This document shows, one piece after another, positions 21,690-32,339 of a DNA stretch of 64,000 bases. Position numbers and translations under genes: made by a program. Source of the DNA: Cyanodermella asteris (taxonomy: Eukaryota; Ascomycota; Lecanoromycetes; Ostropales; Stictidaceae); assembly GCA_900618795.1 (NCBI GenBank), contig UYJD01000016.1:699024-763023 (forward strand), given 5' to 3'. The first letter of the stretch is position 1. Each line of letters begins with the position of its first letter. Below the pieces are notes generated by a model. The model searched no databases. It was not told where the DNA came from and saw only the letters and a program-made list of their open reading frames with translations.

Positions 21690-23518
21690 AAGAGAGCAAC
21701 ACTGCCCAAGCTTCGTCCGCTGGATTTGATGGCGACAAAGAGTCGGCGAATGACACAGACCCATCTGAGTCGGAGTATCCCGAAGACTTGAAGCTTGTCC
21801 TTTTGACGATCGACGTGAATCTCGCAATTTGCCTGATCTCCCTGGAGCACGACCGATCTCCAGCTTTGTTGCAATGATCGAAGAAACAGACCAGCTGACT
21901 TCAATCCCCCCCAGCTTCTCGATCTTGGCTGCAGCCATCCCCACTATCACCGCCGAGTCCAAGAGCCCGGAAGATGTGGGATGGTGCGGAAGCTGTACGT
22001 TCAGAAGCACACACGCTGCGATTTAGTAGCATGACAAGACCGCAGCACATCTTATGACAGCAGCTCCAACAACACTCTTGATGGGCAAGTTCTATAAAAT
22101 CTTCAACCTGAAACATTTCTGCTTGGTTGCTCTCATCCTCTTCGAACTCGGTAGTGTGGTAGCTGTAGCCGCACCAAACTCAGTCGCACTCGTCGTGGGA
22201 CGGGCTATTGCTGGTTTGGCCAACGTTAGGGTCTTGTCTGGGGCTCAGCTCATCATGGCCCATAGTGTCTCTTTGAAGAGACGCCCAATGTTCATGTAGG
22301 CTCCAGCAAGGTACGCGGTTTTTTTTTTTTTTTTTTTTTTTGTTTTTTGTTCAGCAAGATAGTGAGGTTGGCGGGAATTTAGCACATAACCTTGACAGGA
22401 GGCATGAATGGTGTCGCAGCCAAAGCAGGCACGCCACCTCGTGGAGCGTTTACGGACCGACTGACGTGGCCTTGGTGCTTTTAGATCAATTCACCGGGGG
22501 GCGCACTTACTCTCATTTCTGTCGTGTTCTGCTTGGAAGCTCTCAAGGCGACTGGGCTTCCGTCTGGGTGTTTAACATGACAGGAGATCATATGTTTCTA
22601 TTCTCTTGGCATCCTCGTCTTCATGCCTGCGATAATCTGCCTTCTCCTTGCACTTCAATGCGTGGAACGACCCATCCATGGCGAAGTGGCAGGATCGTAG
22701 CTCTATTCGTTGTCTTCGGTCTGCTCCTGATCATCTTCGTTGCTATGTAATGGTGCATGCAAGGAAATGCGACAGTGGCACGACGCATATTCCTGAGACG
22801 CAATATCTGCGCATGCGCGATCTATCAAGTCACAATGAGAGGCTGCTTTTTTATCTCCATTCACTACATTCCCATCTGATTCCAGGCCGGTCGAGGAGTA
22901 AGCTCCATCGAGTCCAGTATCCGCACCTCGCCGATGCTGGTGGATAACATCATCTCAATAATCGGAGCAGGCTTGATTATGCCCGTCATTGGATATCACG
23001 TACCTTTAATGATACTAGGTATAGTCCTGGCATCGATCGGAATCACGTTGGCCACCCTCGTCAAACCCGCCACCAGCCCCGGGCAGTGGATCGGCTTTCA
23101 CGCTCTACTAGGTCTTGGCATTGCCTTCGGCTGGATACGGCTGCTGATCGCAGTGCAGACAGCGATGAGTATCAAAGATGTACCTGATGCGACCGCCATC
23201 ATGGAATTCTTCCAAACACTTGGTGAATCGCTCTTCGTCGTTACGGCTCAAACGGTGTTCTCGAACAAGTTGGTACAAGAGCTTGCAGTTCGCGTGCCGG
23301 CTTTGAACCTAGCAACTGTCACTGCCGGTGGAGCGACTGGGCTTGTTCAGAAGACCTCAGCTCACTTTTCTACAGACGTCAATCTGTCCTACAATGACGC
23401 GGTGGTGAATATGTTCATTGTCGCCGTTGCTATCGTCTTTTTGTCGGTGATCAGCTGCGCGATAGTCGAGTGGAACAGCATCAAGAGTCAGGAGGCTGAG
23501 ATGTCTTCTGCTGCCTAG
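21690..23518 (+). pseudogene. Decayed MFS drug-efflux transporter (DHA2, 14-TM type)
   Basis: Recognisable pieces of one transporter run in order but in changing frames with stops between them. They are EYPEDLKLVLLTI (first helix, 21.77 kb), AAAIPTITAE...EDVGW (21.93 kb), ILFELGSVVAVAAPNS and VVGRAIAGLAN (22.14-22.23 kb), SGRIVALFVVFGLLLIIFVA (22.69 kb), SSIESSIRTSPMLVDN (22.9 kb), and a C-terminal stretch open from 22934 to 23518 with GQWIGFHALLGLGIAFGW and DATAIMEFFQTLGESLF. These are standard DHA2 segments. A 23-base T run interrupts the middle. At least two frame changes and several nonsense codons argue for a true pseudogene. It cannot make a full transporter as read. Confidence 0.8.
22319..22341 (+). 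repeat. T23 homopolymer
   Basis: A run of 23 T is followed by G and six more T, inside the decayed MFS gene. A retroposed poly-A tail on the minus strand is possible, but I see no element body. Confidence 0.85.
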
Positions 23519-24343
23519 TGATGATCTCTTCGGTGCAAGACAGACTGGCACAAAGTATAGATTGACAGAAAAAGATAAGGGAGCAGTACGACACATACTG
23601 GATCTGCATCCTGCAGCTGCGGCTGATAGAGATAAACGCGGGCATGACATTCGTGTACCGATATACTTAGTAGGCCTGCTCAGCAAAGATCAATCTGCCA
23701 GACTTCGACAAGCTGACCTGACGTAAGCGGCTTCCCGCATAAAGTCCGTCACGAAGGTGAAAGTCGAAATGAGACGCTGCCCATAGATTTGCTTTTCGCG
23801 GTCACGTTGCGATCGATGAGTGTTAGCATCACATCTGCACTTGGAGCCTTTCTGCTTGACAAGTCCCTCGACTCAGCAATCTGCGAAAGCTGTAGAAGTT
23901 GCGCCTCCTGTCGATATCGAAGTCCGTGCTTCGAAGGCGCTAGACCCGAAAAGGAAGTATGCTGTGAAGACAGATGACCTTTCGCCCGCAATGCTTGTGC
24001 CCTTGACTGGAGGAGCTTCTTCGACTCATCAATGTATGGAAGGGAATGGATCCTGCGACATAGCTTTCTGCTGACAGTGAACATCGCATTCGGGTCTCGG
24101 AGGGCTCCCATGACGGACTGCTGAGCTTTTTCAGCCCGCTACAGCACATCTAATTCGAGTGGAAGATGGGCGCTTGAAGTCAAAGAAGTATTTTCCAGTC
24201 ACACACAGGAGATCCTCGATCACTGGTCTCTTTGGCGCGGTGACTTACGCGGAAGCTAGTGCCCAAGCGACACTGCCGCTCTGTGATATGGTGGCGAATC
24301 CTCTCCTTCTCCCCGATACGGGTCTATATACGATACCGCCGAC
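23519..24343. other. Spacer, promoter of the AlkB-type gene
   Basis: I see no supported gene. A minus-strand ORF of 120 codons at 23749-24111 has no recognisable motif. Confidence 0.45.
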
Positions 24344-25760
24344 ATGGCCTCCGCCGAAGAGGAAGACACCGACACCAAGCTCGCAATTCTATCGTCTTTA
24401 TTCCCATCCATTGATGATTCGGTTATATTCGAGACCCTCATCGACGCTGATGGCAATATCGAGCTCGCCACAAAGCGGCTGCAGCCCCCCAGTCCCAGCC
24501 CCGAACCGGCACCTAAGCGCAACAAAAGTGTTGCAGGCCAGCAGCTTTCTATCCGCAAATTCCAAACACCAGATCTTTCGCGGGGCTACGTCAAACGGCC
24601 CACCAAGACTGGGCAGACTCTCCACCTCTACGACGCCGAAGACATCGAAAATCACACCCCGTGCTCCATCATCCACAACTTCCTTCCCAAGCCCGAAGCA
24701 AACGCATTACTGATGGAGCTGCTTTCCGAGTCCACAACCTTTGGAAACCAGTCTTTCAAACTCTTTGACCGCGTCGTTCGGTCGCCTCACACATCGTCCT
24801 TCTACGTCTCGACATCCCAAGAACAGCACGTGCAGAAGACTGACTACGTCTACAACGGTGCGTATCTGGAAGACGTTCGCGAAATCACGCCGCAGATGAA
24901 AGCAGTCTCCGACAAGGTCGAAACTGCCGTCAACGAGGAGATTGCAAGACGTATCCGAGACTTTTGCCCAGACGGGAAGAAGCTGAGGTTCCAATCGCCC
25001 GGGCGCTGGAAGCCAAACGCAGCATTCGTGAACTGCTACGCATCAGCGTCGGCGAGCGTCGGCGCACATGCGGACCAACTCACGTATCTGGGCCCCAGAG
25101 CCGTAATCGGATCTCTGAGCTTGGGCGTCGCGCGCGAATTTCGCGTGCGCAAAGTCGTTCCAAAGGAAGAAGATGCCACGCCAGCAGAAGGCAGTACACC
25201 GACAACCCCTCCTCCTTCCCGGAAGAGGAAGACGCTGGGCAGGGCAGATGAAGAGGGCCAGATTGCGATCCATCTGCCTCACAACTCCCTCCTGGTGATG
25301 CACGCCGAGATGCAAGAGGAGTGGAAGCACGCGATCGCGCCGGCGCCGACGGTAGTGCCACACCCTGTTGCGGGCACGAAGAGGATCAATGTCACGTATC
25401 GGCATTATCGAGAGGAGTTCCATCCCAAGTTCACGCCCAAGTGTAGGTGTGGCGTGCCGACAGTGCTTCGGTGCGTGCAGAGGAAGCTGGCGAATTGTGG
25501 TCGGTACATGTGGATGGTGAGTGGGCTTCGTAATTATTATGTGTTCAACGCTGATGAGTGTCTAGTGCCATACGTCTTATAATCCTGGACAAGAAGGGTG
25601 TGGGTTTTTTCAATGGGCACATTTCGATGATGATGGCAATCCTGGATGGGCCTCAGCATGGGATTCATCGAGCGCAAACGATGAGAAGAATAGGACACTT
25701 GACTTGCCCGCACCAGAAAGGGAGGAGGTGCTCGACAATGTGGAGCATGCTCGTTCTTGA
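24344..25760 (+). CDS. AlkB-family 2OG-Fe(II) dioxygenase with CUE and GRF zinc-finger domains, two exons
   Basis: AlkB-type enzymes oxidatively remove alkyl groups from nucleic-acid bases using iron and 2-oxoglutarate. Exon 1 (24344-25516) joins exon 2 (25566-25760) across a 49 bp phase-0 intron, for 455 residues. Residues 11-46 resemble a CUE ubiquitin-binding domain (LFPSIDDSVIFETL). The dioxygenase core carries the HxD pair (H242, D244 in VGAHADQL), a distal His (H329 in EEWKHAI) and RINVTYR (R347-R353) for 2-oxoglutarate. The C-terminus is a GRF zinc finger (CRCG 367-370, GRYMWMC with C392, then CGFFQWAHF), completed only by splicing. Loss of exon 2 would cut the zinc finger. GRF domains bind single-stranded DNA, so a DNA-repair role like ALKBH2/3 is likely, but substrate is inferred. 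Confidence 0.9.
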
Positions 25761-27799
25761 CTGAATCAGAGTCTGGCATGATGTCTTGACATAGCCCCCA
25801 GCACAGGACTGGTGGATTCGGTAAGGGAGCTTACATGTTTTCACCACAGTTCATATGGGCATGAAAGCATCTTTATGAAGGTTACGTAATCGCTCAAGAG
25901 CTCCGGATCGTCTGGACATTGTATAAAATGACGGTGGAGCTATTGGGTAGTCATTCCATGCGAACCCTGGCCACGAATACCTCTTGTGGAACCATTCGTC
26001 TCCGCCATTCTGACTGACATCGAGGTCGAAACCCGCCCAGCACCTGTCGGAGGATTTGTGGCATCGACACAAAAGAAAGCTTTCACGTACGTCAGCTGGT
26101 AACTTTGCAAGCACCCTTTCCTCACACGTCCGATACCTTACTCGCGCCGAAGGGCTCACCGTGTTTCAACGACAAAGCCGATATCGGGCTTGAGCGTCCC
26201 GCATATTCGTGCATGATCTCAGCTGTCAAGACGTATGGTCAGGGTAGAGATCCCGACCAGGTTTTCATTGAACCACGAACCTTACCTTGACGTCGGTAGT
26301 CGGAAGGGGCCGTCGGGGAAGCGCCAGCGGAAAGCCGGGCCACTCCACAAGAAATCCCGACCTCGTTCCTGGGTTTCTGTCGTCCACACTCGTGCACGCG
26401 ACTATTTTCGTCCTAGTCTCGTTGATTTCTCATTGCTCGGAGGCGCTCGCGTTGCTTCTTTGGGCTTCTGTGCCCGAGTCCCGCAGCTTACCCGGTCAAG
26501 ACTGCGGAAGCACACATGCCTGAACAAGCCCGTCTGGCGACCACCGGCACACCTGCGACCTGCTCACTCATGCCGTTAGCCCTTCACTCGCGAACACGTC
26601 AGACATTCCACGGGTATGCCGGGCCGGCCAACATACTTGATACTTCTTGTTTACGCGCCTGGCAAATCGCGCCATGACAGACAGATTGACCGGGGTCCGC
26701 GGAAAAGGTGTCCGCCGCCGGCCTGCAGCTGCGGTGATGATTTCATTTCTTTCTTCCTCCCCTCTCCACTCTCCACTCTCCGGATGAAAATGGACTGTGC
26801 TGTGTTAGAATTGTTTCGAATGTAATCAGTTTGTTTGCTTTTGTCGGTTTGGCTGTTTTTGTACTGACCGCTCATTCCGCTTCGCGCCTCTCGAATCCCC
26901 ACACGGTGGATCGTGGGAAGTGGTGAGGTCGAGGCGGGTATGAATCCGGCGGGGAACCCGACTGAGGAAATTGAGGGATCCGACCCACAACTTCGTGCCC
27001 TGGTTCGTGCTTCAACTAGTTCAATGCATGTTCTGTAACGTCCTAAAAGTGACCGAGCTGAAATCCCGTCGGTCTCGGGCCGCATCGAGCCTGTTGTTGA
27101 AGGCGGCCGATCACGCACGATGTGCAAATTAGGACGATCTGAGGGATGTCGCCCATGCGAGAACCCGCAAGGGCAGCCCATGAGAACGATTAACACAGCT
27201 TGGACAGGGAAATGCTGCGGGCCCGTCTCGCTGGCAGTGCCTCAGTAGAGTCATCGTACGATTTGGAATCGACCGCTAACTTGTTCGGACCACTGTGCAT
27301 TTGCAACTGGAAGTTGGACCGCGAGAGGGTACCGGGACCGGGAGATGCATCACAACATGGACGTCATGTAATACTTGGTTCTTTGACCTTGATGCTCATA
27401 AATTTCGGTGCTCGACTCAAACCACGGACGACACAAAAAGCATTACTTGAAGAAACAGCCATACACCCGACCTTAGATGTCAGAAACAGCCAACAAATAT
27501 ACTTGTCTGAACTTTCAGTACAGTCACAAGATATATGCCCGCTTACCATGGCCCTCTCTCAGATGTTACGCGGCAGCCTGAGCCGAATGTGATTCGGGGG
27601 ACATCCGTGGATCGGCCCTTTCAGAGGATCTTTGGGTCGGAAGCCCACTGACGTGTAGGCAACCTGAAGCTCACCAATCCCGTGAACTACACATCATCCA
27701 GCGAGCGCTCGCCCTCCCATCTGTGCTTCTGGCGAGTCAGGTACTTGTGGTACTCACATTTTCTTCGCCCGTTGGCAGATCTTGCATCTAGCGAGCCGG
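25761..27799. other. Intergenic region, gene-free
   Basis: No gene is supported. A 102-codon minus-strand ORF (25851-26159) and a 181-codon one (26651-27196) show no domain I recognise. Spacer debris fits the decayed surroundings. Confidence 0.45.
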
Positions 27800-29500
27800 T
27801 CAAAGCTCTTGCAGCTTCACGTCAACCACCGGTCCGTGGTACTTCCATCTCGCCAACGCCAAGTAATAGGCTAGACTTATGATTGTCACCGCCCCAAGTA
27901 CCAAGCAACTGTAGTTCATCGTGTCCGGCTTCACAACAGCCGTAGCTGGGAAGAAGCCGAAGATCATCAGAACAATCAAGTAGACAATCGCCACAATATT
28001 GTTCAATGTTCCAGACCATCCAGGAAGGCGCCATGGGCCCCAGGTATGTGGTTTGTCTGACTTTGGAGCACCGTCCAGATCAGGCTCGCCAATGTCACTT
28101 TTCAAACGACGGTACAACAGAAGCCCACAGGTGATCAGATACGATGCATAGAAGGCCTCGAACACGAGAGATACCACATCGTTGAAGGCGGTCGTGCTTC
28201 CGATATTGATGAGGCCAATTGCGGCAGCACTGACGCTGATCAGAATCACAGCGCGGACCGGCACAGTGGTTCGACGATCAATCTGTAGTTGTCAATTTTG
28301 GTGAAGCAGCCACTGGTCACATTGGACTCACCCGACTCAGTGCTCTTGATCCTGGCAGACCGTTGTCGCGAGCAAAAGACCAGACAATGCGAGAGCCTTC
28401 CGCAATTGAGCCAACAGTGCTACAGAACTCAAGGACTAGTACAATTGCAGTCATGACAGAAGCTCCGGCAACAGAGTCCACTCCGTTCGCGAAGATCGAG
28501 ACAAAAGCGAAGCCATTCGGAGCATTCTGAATCGCGTCGTCAAGATCGACAGCGCAATAGAGGACCGCGATCAGGAGCCCGAAAGCCAGTACACCGTTGA
28601 TGGTCAAGCTGAGTAGCATTGACCTGGGGACGTTCTTCTGTGCATTCTTCACTTCCTCGGCCATGTGCACAGGTCCGTCAGTGCCTAAAAATGCGGTGGC
28701 GTTGCCATTCATACCAATGAAGAATGCCAGTCCCGGGAGCCAACCACTCTGGCTGGAGACGCCTGTGAATACCTCCGCCGTTCCTACCTTGTCTGACAGG
28801 CAGAGGAGAGGAATGAGAACTGCGAAAAAAAACCAAGCACGTGTAGAACCAAGACCAAAACCTCCAGAGCAGGTAGGATCTTACCACCAGCAGTGTTGAG
28901 CACTGCTGCCACGAGCAGTACTGCCCAAAACACCAAGGTTCCCTGCCAGCCAGTGGGTTCGTACTCCGGATTGAGAACAGCCAAAGCCAGCACAAATGAG
29001 CTCGTGAAGAAGGCGGCGGCAGTCGTACTTGCGATCCAAGACACTGCAGTCACCCATTCTGCTTGAGTCAGTCTCCGACACGTCCGCGTGTGCACCATGG
29101 AGGACCGCAAAACTCACCAAGAACATCGCTCGAAAATCTCCCCCAGGTTCCTCCCGCCAACGTGTTGACCCAGTGATATTGACCAGCAGCGGTTGGCTGC
29201 AGAAGACGCCAATTCGCCAATGGTCGCAAACACAGAAGTGGTTCCCAACCAGACAACAATGAAGCTGTAGATGAGGCCCCCAGGGCCACCATTCTGTAAC
29301 CCAAGCAGGAAGACAACCAGTACGGACTCCCAGGTGCACATGAGTCCGCTAAAAAGCCCGTCATCGAGACGAGACCGAATCGACGCTTCAGGACCTGCTT
29401 CTTACCGTTACGCGCAAGCGCCAGTGCGGCAGGTCGTAGCTCAGCTGCTGAGCTCCGTTGTGGGAGGCTTTACCATGCCCGTCTCCCGATCTGAACATCG
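27800..29500 (-). pseudogene. Amino-acid/GABA-type permease (APC superfamily), probably broken
   Basis: The pieces, in minus-strand order, match a fungal amino-acid permease: KKQVLKRRFGLVSMTGF (about 29.38 kb), CTWESVLVVFLLGLQNGGPG, WIASTTAAAFFTSSF, GWQGTLVFWAVLLVAAVLNT, GGKILPALEVLVLVLHVLGFF, MNGNATAFLGTDGPVHMAEE, VLEFCSTVGSIAEGSRIVWS and, after a clean 54 bp intron (28330-28277, phase 0), RAVILISVSAAAIGL to the stop at 27800. An additional intron near 29.05-29.11 kb is likely. Frame changes are needed in the N-terminal third (at least two) and at a T8 run near 28.83 kb. The 3' two thirds are well preserved, so decay is recent or partly sequencing error. Substrate is unknown. Confidence 0.75.
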
Positions 29501-30774
29501 TATTCTCTGTTGTGTCAGATTCTTCGGCTTGTTACATTGTCATGATATTAGTGCTGTGTTCAAACGAAGCTCTGGGTGAAGTATGGAAACGCGAATGGTC
29601 TGAGACAAGAAAACAACAGCGCGGAGCACCCATAAGCATATCAGCAAGACCTACAAACATAGCGCCGAGTTATACGAGATAGGGACGGTCTTTCCGGGCG
29701 GCTAGCGAACCTAACGGTGACCGTTGACAAGACCTGACCGCATCGGTAGGCCTTAGAAATGTGGCCCCATGCATGCTACTTCTCAATTAGTGCCTCACTG
29801 CTTTCGTTATTTGGTGGGCGGTCTCTATGATCAACACTGAGGTAATCTCTTACAATATCCCTAAATATAGGGTGAATTCTCCAGCCAGCGCTTGGCAAAG
29901 CACAAGTGACGAGTCAAGGAAGAAAGGTCCGAGCTATGGTATCAAGATACGCTAGCTGCGACTTCGGCCTACCCTAGTACTACTGAGTAACCTTCACTTA
30001 TTTTCCGTTGTACAACACTACCTCTCTTCTCATCAGTCCTGTCCATCTAAGTCTCTCAGCGTGTCCGTCGAAAGTCAGCTGAAGCTGATTCCATGCTGGC
30101 CAATTCATGGCCGCCGATCTGCGCCGAAAAGCGTACATTCGGCCCATTCGGTCCCTTAACAGGTCGCCATCAAGGCGGGTGGAAAGAAGTCCCTCCTGGC
30201 GTCCTCCGACAACCAGTTTAATGATTACACTCCAAAGCCAAGTACACCTAGGTATTTAGTCAGGTGATTAGCGAGATACTAAATAAGGTCCTTGTCTAGG
30301 TACTTAGCTAGGTACTCAATTAGGGCCCTGACCGGATACTTGCCAATCTACTTAATTAGGTGTTACGCCAGAGAGTTGGCCGGGTAGTTAGTGAGGTGCT
30401 TAGCTGGGTCCTTGTTTTCAAAGCTAAACTGAACGACGGCGGCGACTTGTTTCCTCCCGCATTGCTTTGCCTTCTCCTACTTCACCAGCTGAGCTTAGCT
30501 ATGTGTCTAGATTCCGAGGTTAGCTTGCAATCACTTATGATAAGCGCCCGCAAAGATCTTCCTCACCGGTCACTTGGCCTTGACTGTCTCCCTTAAGGCA
30601 GTGTAAGTATCGCCGTGAGCCCAACTCCAGCCGCCATGCTCGTCTAAGAGCACCCAAAACTTGCACGGCCTCAAGTCGTCAGATTGTTGTACAATTAATC
30701 TCTGTTACTTTTTGTCTTTGATGGGAAGCAGCCTTCCTTTTTGTTCGGGATTGAGGGAGAAGGAGAAGCGTACC
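29501..30774. other. Spacer with a degenerate 12 bp tandem array
   Basis: No gene is supported. The array at 30250-30417 is the main feature. Confidence 0.5.
30250..30417. repeat. Degenerate 12 bp minisatellite, 14 units
   Basis: Cutting the sequence every 12 bases from 30250 gives 14 successive units that nearly all begin AGGT/GGGT/AGAT and centre on TACTTAG; AGGTACTTAGCT is a good consensus. The period is kept exactly over 168 bp while bases diverge, so point changes have outpaced indels. I do not see a further copy elsewhere in the window. Confidence 0.8.
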
Positions 30775-32339
30775 TTAGCTGCGGACAGAGAAGCCACTGC
30801 CGGGTCGGAAGCTGATCGAACAACTAGCCAAGTGGACTGGTATGAGTCCGACGGTTCGGAAAAGCCCATAAACTGTTCAAGGGAGTGCCGCTGATTGACC
30901 ATAATTCTCATATCTGCATTCGCTATTCTCAACCCTCTAGTGAGTGCCGCCATCAGTCCGTCGGCTGGGAACATATCCCAAGACCTTTCAATCACCAATC
31001 CCGTGATCGTGCAGCTATGCCTCGCAGTATATATGTTGTGCTTCGGTATTGGTGCTATTTTCTTCGGACCACTTCGTGAGCTCTTTGTCCAGATCAGGAT
31101 CCTCGCAATTGGCAATCTGCTTTTCCTGGCCTGGATCACAGCGCGGGCTTTGTGACCAACGAAGCCCAGCCCATCGTTTGTCGGCTTTTCAGCGGCATCG
31201 GCTCGAGCGCAGCGTTGTCTGTCCTTGCACCTACCGTAAGCGACCTTTTTCCGCCTGAAAATTGAGGCAAGGCGCGTGCAATTGCTATTGTCTGCGGTTA
31301 TATGGGACCTGCACTCGGGTGAGATGCTCCCATGCTCGTGCTGTTCCTCGATATTCTGATACTGACGGCTTCATGAAAGACCAATGGCTGCCGGGTACAT
31401 TACTCAGCATACGACCTGGCGATGGGTCGTCTGGGGTATCTCAATCGTTGACGTTCCCATACTGGTTCTTGGTGCAGCGTGGCCCAAGGAGACATATCCT
31501 CCAGTGGTGTTGCGGTGCAGATCAGAGAAACTCACAAAAGCGACTGGCAAAGCTTTCACCACACCATACGATCGAAACGATCAGACCCATACGCAGAATC
31601 TGGCGAACAATCTGGCGTGACCGCCCCGGCTCATCACCACGCGGCCGATAATTCTGGTGCTTCGCGCTTAGTTTGCAAGTCTTTACGGGGCGCAGGTCCT
31701 TGTTCTCTTCTCGTATAGAGACTCGTAGATCCAGATATACGGACAGGCCCTGGGTCAAGTTGGTTTGAACTGTCATCTGCGGCTGGAGCAATCTTCGCTG
31801 CACAAAGTGAGTGCGAAGGGCAGAATACGTGTTCTGGTGCTAGTACCATCAGGTGCCAGTCATCTAAGCGACAAGATTGCAACGTCGCTGAAGAAGTAAA
31901 ACTCTGGCTCTCACGTGCTTGAGTTACGTAATCCTCTGATGATGCCAGGCACGCTGGTCGCCTCTGCCGGATTGATCATTTTGGATTGGGCAGGCAAATA
32001 TCATGTTCAATAGGTCGTACAAAATGCTGAGCTGGCAATATCCACTGGCCGGGTTGAGGTTCCACTATGGCTGTCATGACTTATACTCTCGACGCTTATA
32101 CACGTTACTCTGCCAGCGCACTTTCCACGCTGAATCTTATCAGATCCCTTGCGGCGTTTCTGTTTCCTTTAGCGGCTCCGCCAATGTACGCTCGCCTAGG
32201 TTATGGCTGGGCGAGCAGCGTGTTGGCCCTGATCATTTTCGCTCTCGGTTTGTTGGCTGCCTTCGTGCTTTGGAACTATGGAAAGTGGCTGAGAGTCCGA
32301 AGTCCTTTCGCGGCGGGCGGATACAAAGAAGATGAATAG
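30775..32339 (+). pseudogene. Decayed MFS transporter (12-TM, polyamine/drug type)
   Basis: Ordered fragments match a 12-helix MFS gene: a DWYESDGSEKPINCSRE leader (30.83 kb), LTIILISAFAILNPLVSAAI and FFGPLRELF (30.89-31.09 kb), VCRLFSGIGSSAALSVL (31.17 kb), a likely intron at about 31319-31380, TTWRWVVWGISIVDVPILVL and KETYPPVVL (31.4-31.5 kb), ITTRPIILVL (31.63 kb), and an intact C-terminus at 32067-32339 with TYTLDAYTRYSASALSTLNL. A TGA stands where the family has Trp just before the first helix, another stop follows LFPPEN, and the frame is lost between about 31.65 and 32.05 kb. A functional product is unlikely. Confidence 0.75.

Noticed and set aside
22319-22341. T23 run as the poly-A tail of a LINE or SINE
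   Set aside because: No element body, target-site duplication or reverse-transcriptase motif is seen next to it.
23749-24111. 120-codon minus-strand ORF upstream of the AlkB-type gene
   Set aside because: No motif is seen and it overlaps the likely promoter of the divergent strand.
25851-26159. 102-codon minus-strand ORF with a protein-like Trp/Tyr-rich stretch
   Set aside because: There is no family I recognise, no clear splice partners and no start context. It may be an old exon but cannot be supported.
26651-27196. 181-codon minus-strand ORF
   Set aside because: Composition is that of a chance ORF and there is no domain. A Cys-rich plus-strand stretch nearby does not fit a Zn2Cys6 finger.
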